This document shows, in pieces, positions 1 through 7,584 of a stretch of DNA of 64,000 bases. The notes under the pieces are model-generated. The model did no database searches and had not been told where the DNA came from. It saw only the letters and a list, made by a program, of their open reading frames with translations. The DNA is taken from assembly GCF_002291425.1 (NCBI RefSeq), contig NZ_CP014136.1, positions 4,824,925-4,888,924 on the forward strand, read 5' to 3'. Origin of the DNA: Gibbsiella quercinecans (GTDB lineage: Bacteria; Pseudomonadota; Gammaproteobacteria; Enterobacterales; Enterobacteriaceae). The position numbers and the translations under genes are program-made. Positions within the stretch are counted from its first letter, which is position 1. Each line of letters starts with the position of its first letter.

Positions 1-233
1 GCAATATCGGCGATATCGCGCTCTGACAACTGCGCGTAACACGCCTGAATTTCCGCCTCTGTTAAACGATAATCTTCCCGATCCAGCTTATCATAGCGAA
101 TGGAAAGCTCACGAATCGCCGCATCGCCTCGTTCTTCAATGTCAGCCAGAATCTGTTCAACCGTGTCGCGTACTTTGCGATCGGCATTTTTGATTGCCTC
201 TGCTTCAGCACCTTTTTTAAGCCATTTTGCCAT
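1..233 (-). CDS. Histidinol-dehydrogenase-family protein, N-terminal part (cut by window edge)
   Basis: The first 77 codons are visible; the gene runs off the left edge. The N-terminus MAKWLKKGAEAEAIKN followed by ADIEERGDAAIRELSIRYDK is typical of the HisD-like NAD-dependent dehydrogenase family. That family includes true histidinol dehydrogenase and also catabolic members such as sulfopropanediol dehydrogenases. Because it lies divergent from a LacI-type regulator with its own operators, and not in a his operon, a catabolic polyol or sulfo-compound dehydrogenase is more likely than HisD. That is inference, since the catalytic part is outside the window. Confidence 0.7.
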   Translation of the reverse strand, partial: MAKWLKKGAEAEAIKNADRKVRDTVEQILADIEERGDAAIRELSIRYDKLDREDYRLTEAEIQACYAQLSERDIADI

Positions 234-267
234 GATGAACTACTCCATAGATGTTAATTAATTGTTT

Positions 268-283
268 GTGAATTCGAATTCAC
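268..283. promoter_or_regulatory. Palindromic operator 1 for the adjacent LacI-family regulator
   Basis: A perfect 16-bp palindrome, GTGAATTCGAATTCAC, lies 35 bp upstream of the dehydrogenase start. It shares the centre ATTCGAAT with a second palindrome centred 56 bp away. LacI/GalR proteins typically bind even palindromes with a central CG, so both are best read as operators of the regulator encoded at 417. Binding is inferred. Confidence 0.6.
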
Positions 284-320
284 GTGTATCTTAGTGTTAA
301 ATTTTAGTGAGCGTAAAGAA

Positions 321-342
321 GCGTTGCATTCGAATGCAACGC
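321..342. promoter_or_regulatory. Palindromic operator 2 for the adjacent LacI-family regulator
   Basis: A perfect 22-bp palindrome with arms GCGTTGCATTC and GAATGCAACGC meets at a central CG. It sits 75 bp upstream of the lacI-type gene and shares ATTCGAAT with the palindrome at 268-283. The centres are 56 bp apart (about 5.3 helical turns), which would allow looping or dual control of both divergent genes. Confidence 0.65.
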
Positions 343-416
343 AGATCGCAAAAATTATGCATTGAGACTGAGATCCACCATAATGTGGGCAGGATAATTA
401 TTGGGAGGAGGGTCTG

Positions 417-1454
417 ATGACAGGACGTACGCGCCGCCCAGTCACCAGTTATGATGTGGCTAAACTCGCGGGGGTATCACAATCCGCCGTATCACGCGCT
501 TTTACTGAAGGGGGGAAAATCTCGCCGGTTATGCGTGAAAAAGTCAGGGAGGCGGCTATGGCCTTGGGTTATCGCCCTAGCTTTGTTGCCCGCTCATTGA
601 TTACGCGGCGTTCCAACCTTATTGGTGTGGTGGTGCCTGGGTTAGCAAACCCATTCTATGCAAACCTGTTAGATCGGCTATCTCTCGAATTAAACCAGTT
701 GGGATACCGTGTCCTGCTCTTCTCCATGTATAACGACGATGATACCGATCCTATTTTGGAAGACGTCTTACGGCACCGTGTTGAGGCATTGATCCTGGTT
801 TCCACCAGTCTGTCGTCTCATTTTGCTGAAGAATGCCAGCATAATGGCCTACCCGTGTTGCTGCTGAACCGTAAGAATGACAGTGAAACGGTTTCCAGCG
901 TGACCAGTGACAACCGTCCTGCCGCCGCCGCCATCGCGGATTTTCTTATTGCCGGTGGCCACCGCCATATTGCCTTTATGGCGGGGCGGGAGAGCTCATC
1001 GACCAGCCGTGATCGTGAAGAGGGTTTTACACAGCGCCTGCTCCTGCGGGGTTTTGAACCGCCGCAACGTGCCGTCGGGCTGTATACTATTGAAGGTGCG
1101 ATGGCTGCCACCCGTAGTTTGCTGGCGGGGGGACGGCGGCCCGATGCACTCTTCTGTGCCAATGACATTATGGCTATCGGCGCGCTTAACGTCGCCGTGG
1201 GTGAACTGGGTATGATTGCGGGAGAAGATATTTCTGTCGTCGGTTTTGATGACATAGCAATGGCAGGTTGGCCCATGTATAACTTGACGACCTATGTCCA
1301 GCCAATCAGTGAGATGGTTTCCGCTACCGTTGCCATCATTTCCTCACAGTTGAAGGATGTTGAAGCATCTGCTATTCAGCAGGTTTTACCCGGTATGTTG
1401 GTGATCCGTGGCAGCACAAGGCCGGTAGATGGGTACGAGCTAAAACACCAATAG
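417..1454 (+). CDS. LacI/GalR-family transcriptional repressor
   Basis: 345 residues, the usual family length. The N-terminal helix-turn-helix (about residues 10-35) reads SYDVAKLAGVSQSAVSRAF, followed by a hinge region ending in YRPSFVARSL. The rest is the periplasmic-binding-protein fold that senses a small ligand, with landmarks LIGVVVPGLANPFY near residue 70 and ALFCANDIMAIGAL near 245. A strong Shine-Dalgarno tract (GGGAGGAGGG, 403-412) fixes the ATG at 417. It is divergent from the dehydrogenase gene at 1-233, with two shared palindromes between them, so local repression of that pathway is the likely role. The ligand is unknown. Confidence 0.9.
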   Translation: MTGRTRRPVTSYDVAKLAGVSQSAVSRAFTEGGKISPVMREKVREAAMALGYRPSFVARSLITRRSNLIGVVVPGLANPFYANLLDRLSLELNQLGYRVLLFSMYNDDDTDPILEDVLRHRVEALILVSTSLSSHFAEECQHNGLPVLLLNRKNDSETVSSVTSDNRPAAAAIADFLIAGGHRHIAFMAGRESSSTSRDREEGFTQRLLLRGFEPPQRAVGLYTIEGAMAATRSLLAGGRRPDALFCANDIMAIGALNVAVGELGMIAGEDISVVGFDDIAMAGWPMYNLTTYVQPISEMVSATVAIISSQLKDVEASAIQQVLPGMLVIRGSTRPVDGYELKHQ

Positions 1455-1460
1455 GAAGTT

Positions 1461-1667
1461 AGAGCCTATCCCATTAGGGCTATTTTTCTTGCCATTTTGA
1501 ACCTGGGCAGTGCTCGAAATCCTCACGTACTCCGTGTACGCTCCGGTTTACTCGCTCCGCTCGCCCTACGGGCCGGACTAAAGTCCGTTCAACATGCGCG
1601 GCATGTTGTCTGCGCGCTGTCCGTGTCCAAACTGGCTGCGACAATAACGCCTATTGGGATAGGCTCT
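1461..1667. repeat. MITE-like dispersed element with terminal inverted repeats
   Basis: A 207-bp non-coding stretch between two convergent genes begins AGAGCCTATCCCATTAGGG and ends CCTATTGGGATAGGCTCT. The two ends are inverted repeats of about 18 bp with one mismatch. No transposase is encoded inside. The interior has short palindromes such as ACATGCGCGGCATGT. This is the structure of a miniature inverted-repeat element. No clean target-site duplication is visible. Copy number cannot be judged from one window. Confidence 0.6.
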
Positions 1668-1680
1668 TAGTTAAGTTTGC

Positions 1681-3087
1681 TTAAGGCGCGGGCGAAAAGC
1701 CGGTCAGCTCCACAGCCGAACAGTACGACACGGCACCGTTTTCCTGCATCACTCGGGCAATCAGTTGTTCAACCTGCAGCTTATCCCCGCCTAAATTACG
1801 CCGCGCCTTGGTCATCATCTCCGCCTCGCTCATTGGGCGTTCGGCGCTGCCCAGCGGCTTGTTGCGCTCTTGCACGGCGCTTTCGCCGTGGCGATGCGTC
1901 ACCACCACGCGCGCGCCGGGCTGGCGTGCTGGACCATTCATTCGTTGTGTAAATTCAGGGGTGATAACGGCCGTCACTTTATCCGCCAGCGCCTGCAATG
2001 CCGCATTTTGCATGCTGTGCTCCGTATACCAGTCGGCGCCGGGTAGCAGGCCGCCGGCGACCGCCGCCATCGTCCAGGGCAGGCTGAACTGCGCGTCAGT
2101 GGCCGTGCGGGGGCGGTAGTCCATCATATCCTCGACCAGCCGCGGGAAGGTCTGCACCTCAATGGCGCGGATATCCGCCGCCTGCCAGCCGGTCTGCTGC
2201 ATAATGCACTCCATGCATTCCAGCGCGCAGGCCAGCCAGCGGCAGGCGGGATAGCGCTTAAAGCTGCCGTAACCGGCGTACCAGTGGCTGCCGAGATTAT
2301 CGGTCAGCATTTCCGGTACGAAGTGGTCGGAACCGATCATTCGCCAAAAGCCCTGATCGCCGTCGAGCGCGTCAAGGCTGCCGCTCAGGCCCTGTTGCAC
2401 CATGATCACCGCCTGCACCGCTGCCTGTGCCGCCGGCGCCACGGCATCTTTAAGTGCCATCAGCGGTCGCTGTTGCCAGTTGTACTGATGCAGGCTGGGC
2501 AGCGGCGTCAGCACGGCGGCCAGCCCAATGGCCTGATTCAACTGCGCCGGGGGCAGGCCCAGCAGCAGCCCGGCTACCAGCGCCGCGCCGATTGTCTGAT
2601 GCTGCGCCACGCCGTATACCTGGCTGAAGCGTTCTGCCGAGGGTTGGATGGCGTGGATTAGCCGATTATTCACCTCGAAGCCGGCCGTCAGGGCGGTGAT
2701 CAGCGTGTCATGCGTTACCGGCCGCGGGCTAAGATCAAGGGCGACCAGCGCCGTGGCGATAAGGGTTGCGCCGGGGTGGCCGAGCCCTTTGCCGTCGATC
2801 TCCACGCCGTCATCGTGGTCCAGGCCGTTTATCACGGCGGCGTTGGCGAAAGCGGCTGCCAGCGGGCTGAAACCGGGCTCGCCGAAGACGGTGCAGTCAC
2901 CGTTTCCGCCGAACAGCCGGGTGGCGCGGATAACCGGTTCGCTGACGCGGTGGCGGCTGGCGGCCCAACCGCAGGCGAGGGCATCCAGCAAATGCAGCCG
3001 AACCTTGTGGCGGATGACGGCCGGAATAGTTGGCGCAGATAAAGAACAGGCAAAATTTACCAACTGGCGTGTCGCGGTGATATTCAT
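1681..3087 (-). CDS. MmgE/PrpD-family enzyme (2-methylcitrate dehydratase-like fold)
   Basis: 468 residues, typical of MmgE/PrpD proteins, which dehydrate or decarboxylate or otherwise process small carboxylates (examples are PrpD and cis-aconitate decarboxylase). Family landmarks are DALACGWAASRH near residue 35, the motif GLDHDDG near 95, LGHPGATLIATALVA near 107 and KRYPACRWLACALE near 285. It lies 6 bp downstream of an amino-acid-type ABC permease gene, on the same strand as the permease, ATPase and binding-protein genes. It therefore probably acts on the imported compound. A second gene of this family, also next to an ABC transporter, is at 51166-52536. The substrate is unknown. Confidence 0.85.
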   Translation of the reverse strand: MNITATRQLVNFACSLSAPTIPAVIRHKVRLHLLDALACGWAASRHRVSEPVIRATRLFGGNGDCTVFGEPGFSPLAAAFANAAVINGLDHDDGVEIDGKGLGHPGATLIATALVALDLSPRPVTHDTLITALTAGFEVNNRLIHAIQPSAERFSQVYGVAQHQTIGAALVAGLLLGLPPAQLNQAIGLAAVLTPLPSLHQYNWQQRPLMALKDAVAPAAQAAVQAVIMVQQGLSGSLDALDGDQGFWRMIGSDHFVPEMLTDNLGSHWYAGYGSFKRYPACRWLACALECMECIMQQTGWQAADIRAIEVQTFPRLVEDMMDYRPRTATDAQFSLPWTMAAVAGGLLPGADWYTEHSMQNAALQALADKVTAVITPEFTQRMNGPARQPGARVVVTHRHGESAVQERNKPLGSAERPMSEAEMMTKARRNLGGDKLQVEQLIARVMQENGAVSYCSAVELTGFSPAP

Positions 3088-3093
3088 GGTTAT

Positions 3094-3768
3094 TCAACGT
3101 TTGAAGTAACGGGTGCGGATCCTGCGCTCGGCATAGCTTGCCAGCAGTGACAGCGGAAGAATGGTGGCGACGAAAAACAGCGCCACAAAGGTCAGCGTTT
3201 CCAGCGGGCGGAAGGTGGCGGTGCTCAGCCGTTGCCCTTGATAGAGGATCTCGCCCGTCGCGATATAGCTCGCCAGTACCGAGTTCTTTATCGACATCAC
3301 GCACTGGCTGACAAACGCCGGCAAGATCCGCAAAAAGGCCACCGGCCCGGTAATCCGAACCAACACTTTCAGCGGCGACATCCCCACCGACAGGCCGGCC
3401 TCAACCAGGCCATGATCGACCGATTGCAGGCCAGCGCGAAATATTTCGGCGAAAAACACGCTGCCATATAACGAGATGGCCAGTACGCAGGTCAGATACG
3501 AGGAGAGGGTCAGGCCGAACAGAATCGGCAGGCAGTAGTAAGCCCAGACGATCAGCACCAGCGGGGGGATTGAACGCACAATCTCAATCAGCCCCTGGGT
3601 GGGCAAGCGGATCGCCGCCCTGGAAGCGCCACGTAACGGCGCAAGCAGGGCGCCGCCAAGAATACTTAGCGTGACCGAGGCCAAAACGATTTTAAAGGTG
3701 GTGAATATCCCTGCCAGCAGAACGGCGTGATATTGCCACAGTATTGAGAAATCCCAGTGATATGACAT
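3094..3768 (-). CDS. Polar amino-acid-type ABC transporter permease
   Basis: 224 residues of the HisM/GlnP family. It has several hydrophobic helices and the EAA-type cytoplasmic loop EAGLSVGMSPLKVLVRIT near residue 140, which docks the ATPase. The segment EIVRSIPPLVLIVWAYY is the characteristic early motif of this family. Its ATG overlaps the stop of the upstream ATPase gene by one base (TAATG), so the two are translationally coupled. Only one permease is present, so a homodimeric membrane pore is implied. Confidence 0.9.
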   Translation of the reverse strand: MSYHWDFSILWQYHAVLLAGIFTTFKIVLASVTLSILGGALLAPLRGASRAAIRLPTQGLIEIVRSIPPLVLIVWAYYCLPILFGLTLSSYLTCVLAISLYGSVFFAEIFRAGLQSVDHGLVEAGLSVGMSPLKVLVRITGPVAFLRILPAFVSQCVMSIKNSVLASYIATGEILYQGQRLSTATFRPLETLTFVALFFVATILPLSLLASYAERRIRTRYFKR

Positions 3769-4559
3769 TAGCGCAGATCCTCCGCCGTCACGCCGGACAG
3801 CGCCATAAAGTGACGGATAGGGGCATGGTGCGGCCGTGACCAGATTTCCCGCGGGGTCGCTTCTTCCACCAACCTGCCGTTCTCCATCAACAGCAGCCGG
3901 CTACAGACCTGCAGGGCAAAGCGCATTTCATGAGTAACGACCATCATGGTGGTGCCGCTGGCCGCCAGTTCAGAGATCACCGCCAGCACCTCGCCGACGG
4001 ACTCCGGATCGAGCGCAGAGGTGGGTTCATCGAACAGGATCACCCGCGGCTCCATCGCCAGGGCGCGAGCGATAGATACCCGCTGCTGCTGACCACCGGA
4101 AAGTTGCACCGGAAAGTCGCCGGCTTTTTCCGCCAACCCCATACGCGTGAGCAGCGCCATCGCTTTCTCCGTAGCGGCTTTACGCGACATACCGAGCACC
4201 TGTATCGGCCCTTCAATAATGTTTTGCAGCACGCTGCGGTGCGGCCACAGATTAAAGTGCTGGAACACCATCGCCATTGATGCGCGTTGGCGCGCCAGTG
4301 TGCGCCGTTTCACCGGTTTTCTCTGCGCGCCGTAAAACCCGATCTCTTCCTCGCCCAGCCAGATATGCCCGCTGTCTGGGATCTCCAGCATGTTCAGGCA
4401 GCGCAGCAGGGTGGATTTCCCCGCGCCGCTGCGGCCAATGATGCCAATCACCTCCGAGGGGCGAACCTCGAAGGAGACGTCATCAATGATTTTATTACCC
4501 GAGAACGATTTGCTGAGCGCGGCAATTTTCAGCAGCGGTAATGAAGACGATTGGCTCAT
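3768..4559 (-). CDS. Polar amino-acid-type ABC transporter ATP-binding protein
   Basis: 263 residues. Walker A is GRSGAGKST (about 42-50), the signature motif is [15 protein letters not shown], Walker B is [14 protein letters not shown] and the switch histidine lies in VVTHEM. This is the GlnQ/HisP type that powers uptake of amino acids or similar charged solutes. It sits between the binding-protein gene (5 bp gap) and the permease gene (1-bp overlap) in one minus-strand operon with the MmgE/PrpD gene. Confidence 0.93.
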   Translation of the reverse strand: MSQSSSLPLLKIAALSKSFSGNKIIDDVSFEVRPSEVIGIIGRSGAGKSTLLRCLNMLEIPDSGHIWLGEEEIGFYGAQRKPVKRRTLARQRASMAMVFQHFNLWPHRSVLQNIIEGPIQVLGMSRKAATEKAMALLTRMGLAEKAGDFPVQLSGGQQQRVSIARALAMEPRVILFDEPTSALDPESVGEVLAVISELAASGTTMMVVTHEMRFALQVCSRLLLMENGRLVEEATPREIWSRPHHAPIRHFMALSGVTAEDLR

Positions 4560-4564
4560 CAGGG

Positions 4565-5353
4565 TTATTTCGCCGGGTGAGTGTATTGATGCCAGATTTT
4601 TTTCAGCGTGCCGTCTTTATCCAACTGTTCAAGCCGCCCATCCAGCCACGCCTGTAACTGCGGGCGATCTTTACGCAGGCCCATATTGGTGGCCTGCTCT
4701 TTGACCGGCTGCGGGATAATCATCGTGCCCTGATGGCGCTTCTGAATATATTGCGCCATCTGTATATCGTTGGTGACGATGGCGTCGGCGCGGCCGCTCT
4801 CCATCTGCAGTTGCATGTTGTCGCTATCGGGAACGATAATCCACTGCGCTTTATCCAACTGCGGTTGCAGCAGCGTTACTGCCGCCGAACCGTCAATCGC
4901 GGCAAGCCGGGTTTGTGGATTATTGATGGTTGCCCAGGCCTGATATTTCTTGGTGTCTTTCTCCAGCGTCAGTACGCCCATCTGGTGAGAGCCCATCGGG
5001 CGGGTAAAGTCGACGGCTTTGGCTCTTTCCGGCGTGTTATTAAAGCCACCTAAAATATCGAAACGGTTGGACTGCAAACCCGCCACGGCGGTGCCCCACT
5101 GGGTATCGACGTATTCAATTTTGATATCGGTATTTTTAAATATCGCCTGCACGACGTCGGGTACCAGCCCGGTCCACTGGTCGGTCAGCAGATCTTTCTG
5201 ATACCACGGCGGCGCGTTGACCGCACCGACGCGGATGATATGGTTTGGCAGGATCGTATTGATATTGTCCTCGGCCTGCGCCGGAAGCTGCGTTAAGAAA
5301 ATCCCCGGTATCAGCAACAATGCCGACATTAAACGTGCAGTGAATAATTTCAT
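4565..5353 (-). CDS. Periplasmic solute-binding protein of an amino-acid-type ABC transporter
   Basis: A 262-residue family 3 solute-binding protein. The signal peptide MKLFTARLMSALLLIPGIFL ends near AQAED. The binding fold shows HIIRVGAVNAPPWYQ, DILGGFNNTPERAKAVDFTRP and a C-terminal GTLKKIWHQYT. I chose the ATG at 5353, not the longer frame reaching 5407, because the signal peptide and an AGGGG Shine-Dalgarno sequence begin there. It is the first gene of the operon with the ATPase, permease and MmgE/PrpD enzyme, and is divergent from a LysR gene. Confidence 0.9.
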   Translation of the reverse strand: MKLFTARLMSALLLIPGIFLTQLPAQAEDNINTILPNHIIRVGAVNAPPWYQKDLLTDQWTGLVPDVVQAIFKNTDIKIEYVDTQWGTAVAGLQSNRFDILGGFNNTPERAKAVDFTRPMGSHQMGVLTLEKDTKKYQAWATINNPQTRLAAIDGSAAVTLLQPQLDKAQWIIVPDSDNMQLQMESGRADAIVTNDIQMAQYIQKRHQGTMIIPQPVKEQATNMGLRKDRPQLQAWLDGRLEQLDKDGTLKKIWHQYTHPAK

Positions 5354-5401
5354 TTTATGCCCCTGAGTGAATATAATTAGTGATTCTATAACCCTGGGTG
5401 C

Positions 5402-5418
5402 ATGCATTTTAAATGCAT
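5402..5418. promoter_or_regulatory. Inverted repeat between the divergent ABC operon and LysR gene
   Basis: ATGCATTTTAAATGCAT is a perfect inverted repeat (8-bp arms, one-base centre). It lies about 49 bp upstream of the binding-protein start and 25-41 bp upstream of the lysR-type start, and contains a T-N11-A arrangement. LysR-type regulators often bind such sites between divergent genes. Inferred, not proven. Confidence 0.5.
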
Positions 5419-5442
5419 AATCATCATATCGTTATCTGGAAA

Positions 5443-6345
5443 ATGGCAATGACCCCCAAGCAACTCGACGTCTTTATCAGTATCGTTCAGCTCGGTTCAG
5501 TGACAGCAGCGGCGGCGCAGTTAGCCATGTCCCAGCCTTCGGTGAGCAAAAGCCTGGCGCTTATCGAGCAACAGATGGGGTTCAGCCTGTTTGAACGCTA
5601 TAAGGGCAAAATGCAGCCGACCCCCGAAGCCAGGGAACTGTATAAAGAAGCGCTGCGCGTGCATCAGGACCGGCTGCGTTTCGAGCGCTTTGTTGATCAC
5701 CTCCGCCAATACCGCGTCGGGCAGTTGCGGGTCTGCGCCACGCCTGCGCTGGCGCTAAATATGTTGCCGCGGGCGGTGGCGCGCTTTCGCCAGGCCTTTC
5801 CGGATTATGGCGTGGTGGCGGACATGTGCCTGAATAATGACATTGAGGCGGCGGTGGAAGGCGGGCGTTACGATCTCGGCTTTATGGTCAAGCCCGGCCA
5901 CGAGCCGGAGGATAACCGGCTGGCCGTCAGCCGGGGCGAAATGGTGTGCGTGCTGCCCGAGCAGCATCCGCTGGCGCAGCAGGCCGAGGTCTGTTGGCAG
6001 GATATCTCGCCGCGCGAACTGGTTTTTATCACCACCGACGCGCGGCTGGTCGCCATGATTGCCGAAGAGGTGCCGGCGTTCCGCCAGCGCCAGGTGGCGG
6101 CGGTAGAAACCAACCGTTACAGCATGGCGATTAATCTGGTCAGGCACGGGAATAATAGTGCAACTATCGTTGACCGTTTCTCTCTACAGGGGATCGACAC
6201 CGCCGGGCTGGCGGTGCGAGCGTTCCGCCCTGCATTACCGATTTCAGTCGTGGCGATCACCGATGGGCACAGCGTCATGTCCCAGCCGGGCGAGGTGTTT
6301 GTGAGCCTGATGATGGAATTAATGGCGGAAACTGCCGATATATGA
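5443..6345 (+). CDS. LysR-family transcriptional regulator
   Basis: 300 residues from the ATG at 5443. The winged helix-turn-helix is at the N-terminus (MAMTPKQLDVFISIVQLGSV, then AAAQLAMSQPSVSKSLALIE), followed by the LysR effector domain. The frame is open back to an ATG at 5413, but that would add residues before the normal LysR start and would overlap the inverted repeat at 5402-5418. Divergent from the ABC transporter and MmgE/PrpD operon, it probably controls that operon in response to its substrate. Confidence 0.87.
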   Translation: MAMTPKQLDVFISIVQLGSVTAAAAQLAMSQPSVSKSLALIEQQMGFSLFERYKGKMQPTPEARELYKEALRVHQDRLRFERFVDHLRQYRVGQLRVCATPALALNMLPRAVARFRQAFPDYGVVADMCLNNDIEAAVEGGRYDLGFMVKPGHEPEDNRLAVSRGEMVCVLPEQHPLAQQAEVCWQDISPRELVFITTDARLVAMIAEEVPAFRQRQVAAVETNRYSMAINLVRHGNNSATIVDRFSLQGIDTAGLAVRAFRPALPISVVAITDGHSVMSQPGEVFVSLMMELMAETADI

Positions 6346-6356
6346 AAAGCAAAAAG

Positions 6357-6370
6357 CCCGCTTAAGCGGG
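6357..6370. terminator. Hairpin after the LysR gene
   Basis: CCCGCTTAAGCGGG is a 14-bp self-complementary hairpin 12 bp after the lysR stop, with AAAAAG on its left side. The A-run would give a U-tract only for minus-strand transcripts. It is therefore a weak or bidirectional terminator candidate. Confidence 0.4.
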
Positions 6371-6688
6371 GGATGCCGCGCACTTAGGCTGGGCTGAGTG
6401 CCAATGTTCGTATCGCGTTAAACGTCGTCTTCCAACAACCTTCCCGTACCGCCGGCGCGGATGAGAAAAACCACCCGCCCATAATAGCCTGGCGGTGCCG
6501 CGCCATAGCACGATCTACCGCCAATTCTACCGCCGGTCATCCTGTTCTCCGCTTAGTGGGGTGTTGCCCCGACGCCTTCATAAAAGTGCAATAAAGCATT
6601 GCTAGCTTTATGCACGCTATTTGACTGCAAGGGATATTGCGCCGGGGAAAGCTAAGGCTCGTTAAATAATAATAGTGAGTACGGGGTT
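6371..6688. other. Non-coding region upstream of the type II secretion operon
   Basis: About 320 bp without a supportable gene. It must hold the promoter of the gsp operon. AT-rich stretches near 6580-6625 (TTCATAAAAGTGCAATAAAG) and 6660-6675 are the likeliest promoter sites, but I see no confident -35/-10 pair and no Pho box like the one upstream of gspB. Confidence 0.5.
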
Positions 6689-6751
6689 ATGATTTTTTTC
6701 TGGTTTGCTATCCAGTCGGCGCCGGGCACCGTTGCGGCGCCCGACGAATGA
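6689..6751 (+). CDS. Possible 20-residue leader peptide upstream of gspC
   Basis: A short ORF (ATG 6689, preceded by ACGGGG) encodes MIFFWFAIQSAPGTVAAPDE. It ends in a TGA that overlaps the gspC start as ATGA (6748-6751). GspC has no visible Shine-Dalgarno sequence of its own, so termination on this ORF could deliver ribosomes to gspC by coupling. The ORF also contains a GC-rich imperfect hairpin (about 6715-6745). It may be chance, since no homologue is known to me. Confidence 0.4.
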   Translation: MIFFWFAIQSAPGTVAAPDE

Positions 6752-7584
6752 CTCTTTTGTCTCTGCGGCCGGCATTGTCGATGATGCTGTGGCAACGTTT
6801 TCTATTCTGGGGGTTACTGTTGCTGATCGCTCAGCAACTGGCGGCGTTAAGCTGGCGCCTGTGGCTACCCGAACTCATACCTGCCGGTATCGCGCCCGCC
6901 GTGTCCGCGCCTGCCTCGCCGCCGGTGGCAGCGCGCGCCACGGCGGCGACGCTGACCTTATTTGGCCTTCCTTCCGACGGGCGGATGCCATCCGCAGCCG
7001 TCAATCCCGCTCTGCTGACGGATCTTCCGTTGACTGCGCTTAAGCTGCGGTTAACCGGCGTGCTCGCCAGTCCGGATCCAAAACGTTCGATCGCCATTAT
7101 CGCCAAAGACAATCAGCAGTTCAGCCGCAGCGTCGGCGAAGCGGTTCCCGGCTATGCAGCCAAAGTGACGGCGATTTCCGCCGATCGGGTGGTGCTTGAA
7201 TACCAGGGGCGTTATGAAGCTTTACGTCTATACGACGATGCCGCGCCGCCGCAGGCCTCTGGCGGCGAACCCTCCATAGCGCAATTAAAAGCACGGCTAC
7301 AGAGCAAGCCGATGCAAGTGATGGATTACATCACGATTTCTCCGGTGATGAACGGCAACGCGCTGATCGGTTATCGCCTCAATCCCGGCAAACAGAGCGA
7401 GCTCTTTCACCGGGTTGGTCTGCATGAAAACGATCTGGCCGTGGCGCTTAATGGCCTGGATTTACGCGATGCGCAGCAGGCGCAACAGGCGATGGAGCAA
7501 TTACCCGGCCTGAGCGAAATAACCCTCACGATTGAACGCGAGGGGCAACGACAGGACATTTATCTGGTAGCCGGAGATGACTAA
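6748..7584 (+). CDS. gspC: Type II secretion system inner-membrane protein GspC
   Basis: 278 residues. GspC links the inner-membrane platform to the outer-membrane secretin. There is one transmembrane segment near the N-terminus (LFWGLLLLIAQQLAAL, about residues 19-34), then a proline/alanine-rich linker. The HR domain contains LKLRLTGVLASPDPKRSIAII and binds GspD. A C-terminal PDZ domain follows (GYRLNPGKQSELFHRVGLHE, NDLAVALNGLDLRD). It is the first of thirteen contiguous gsp genes. Its start overlaps a 20-codon ORF and has no obvious ribosome site, and the next gene begins directly after its stop. Confidence 0.93.
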   Translation: MTLLSLRPALSMMLWQRFLFWGLLLLIAQQLAALSWRLWLPELIPAGIAPAVSAPASPPVAARATAATLTLFGLPSDGRMPSAAVNPALLTDLPLTALKLRLTGVLASPDPKRSIAIIAKDNQQFSRSVGEAVPGYAAKVTAISADRVVLEYQGRYEALRLYDDAAPPQASGGEPSIAQLKARLQSKPMQVMDYITISPVMNGNALIGYRLNPGKQSELFHRVGLHENDLAVALNGLDLRDAQQAQQAMEQLPGLSEITLTIEREGQRQDIYLVAGDD

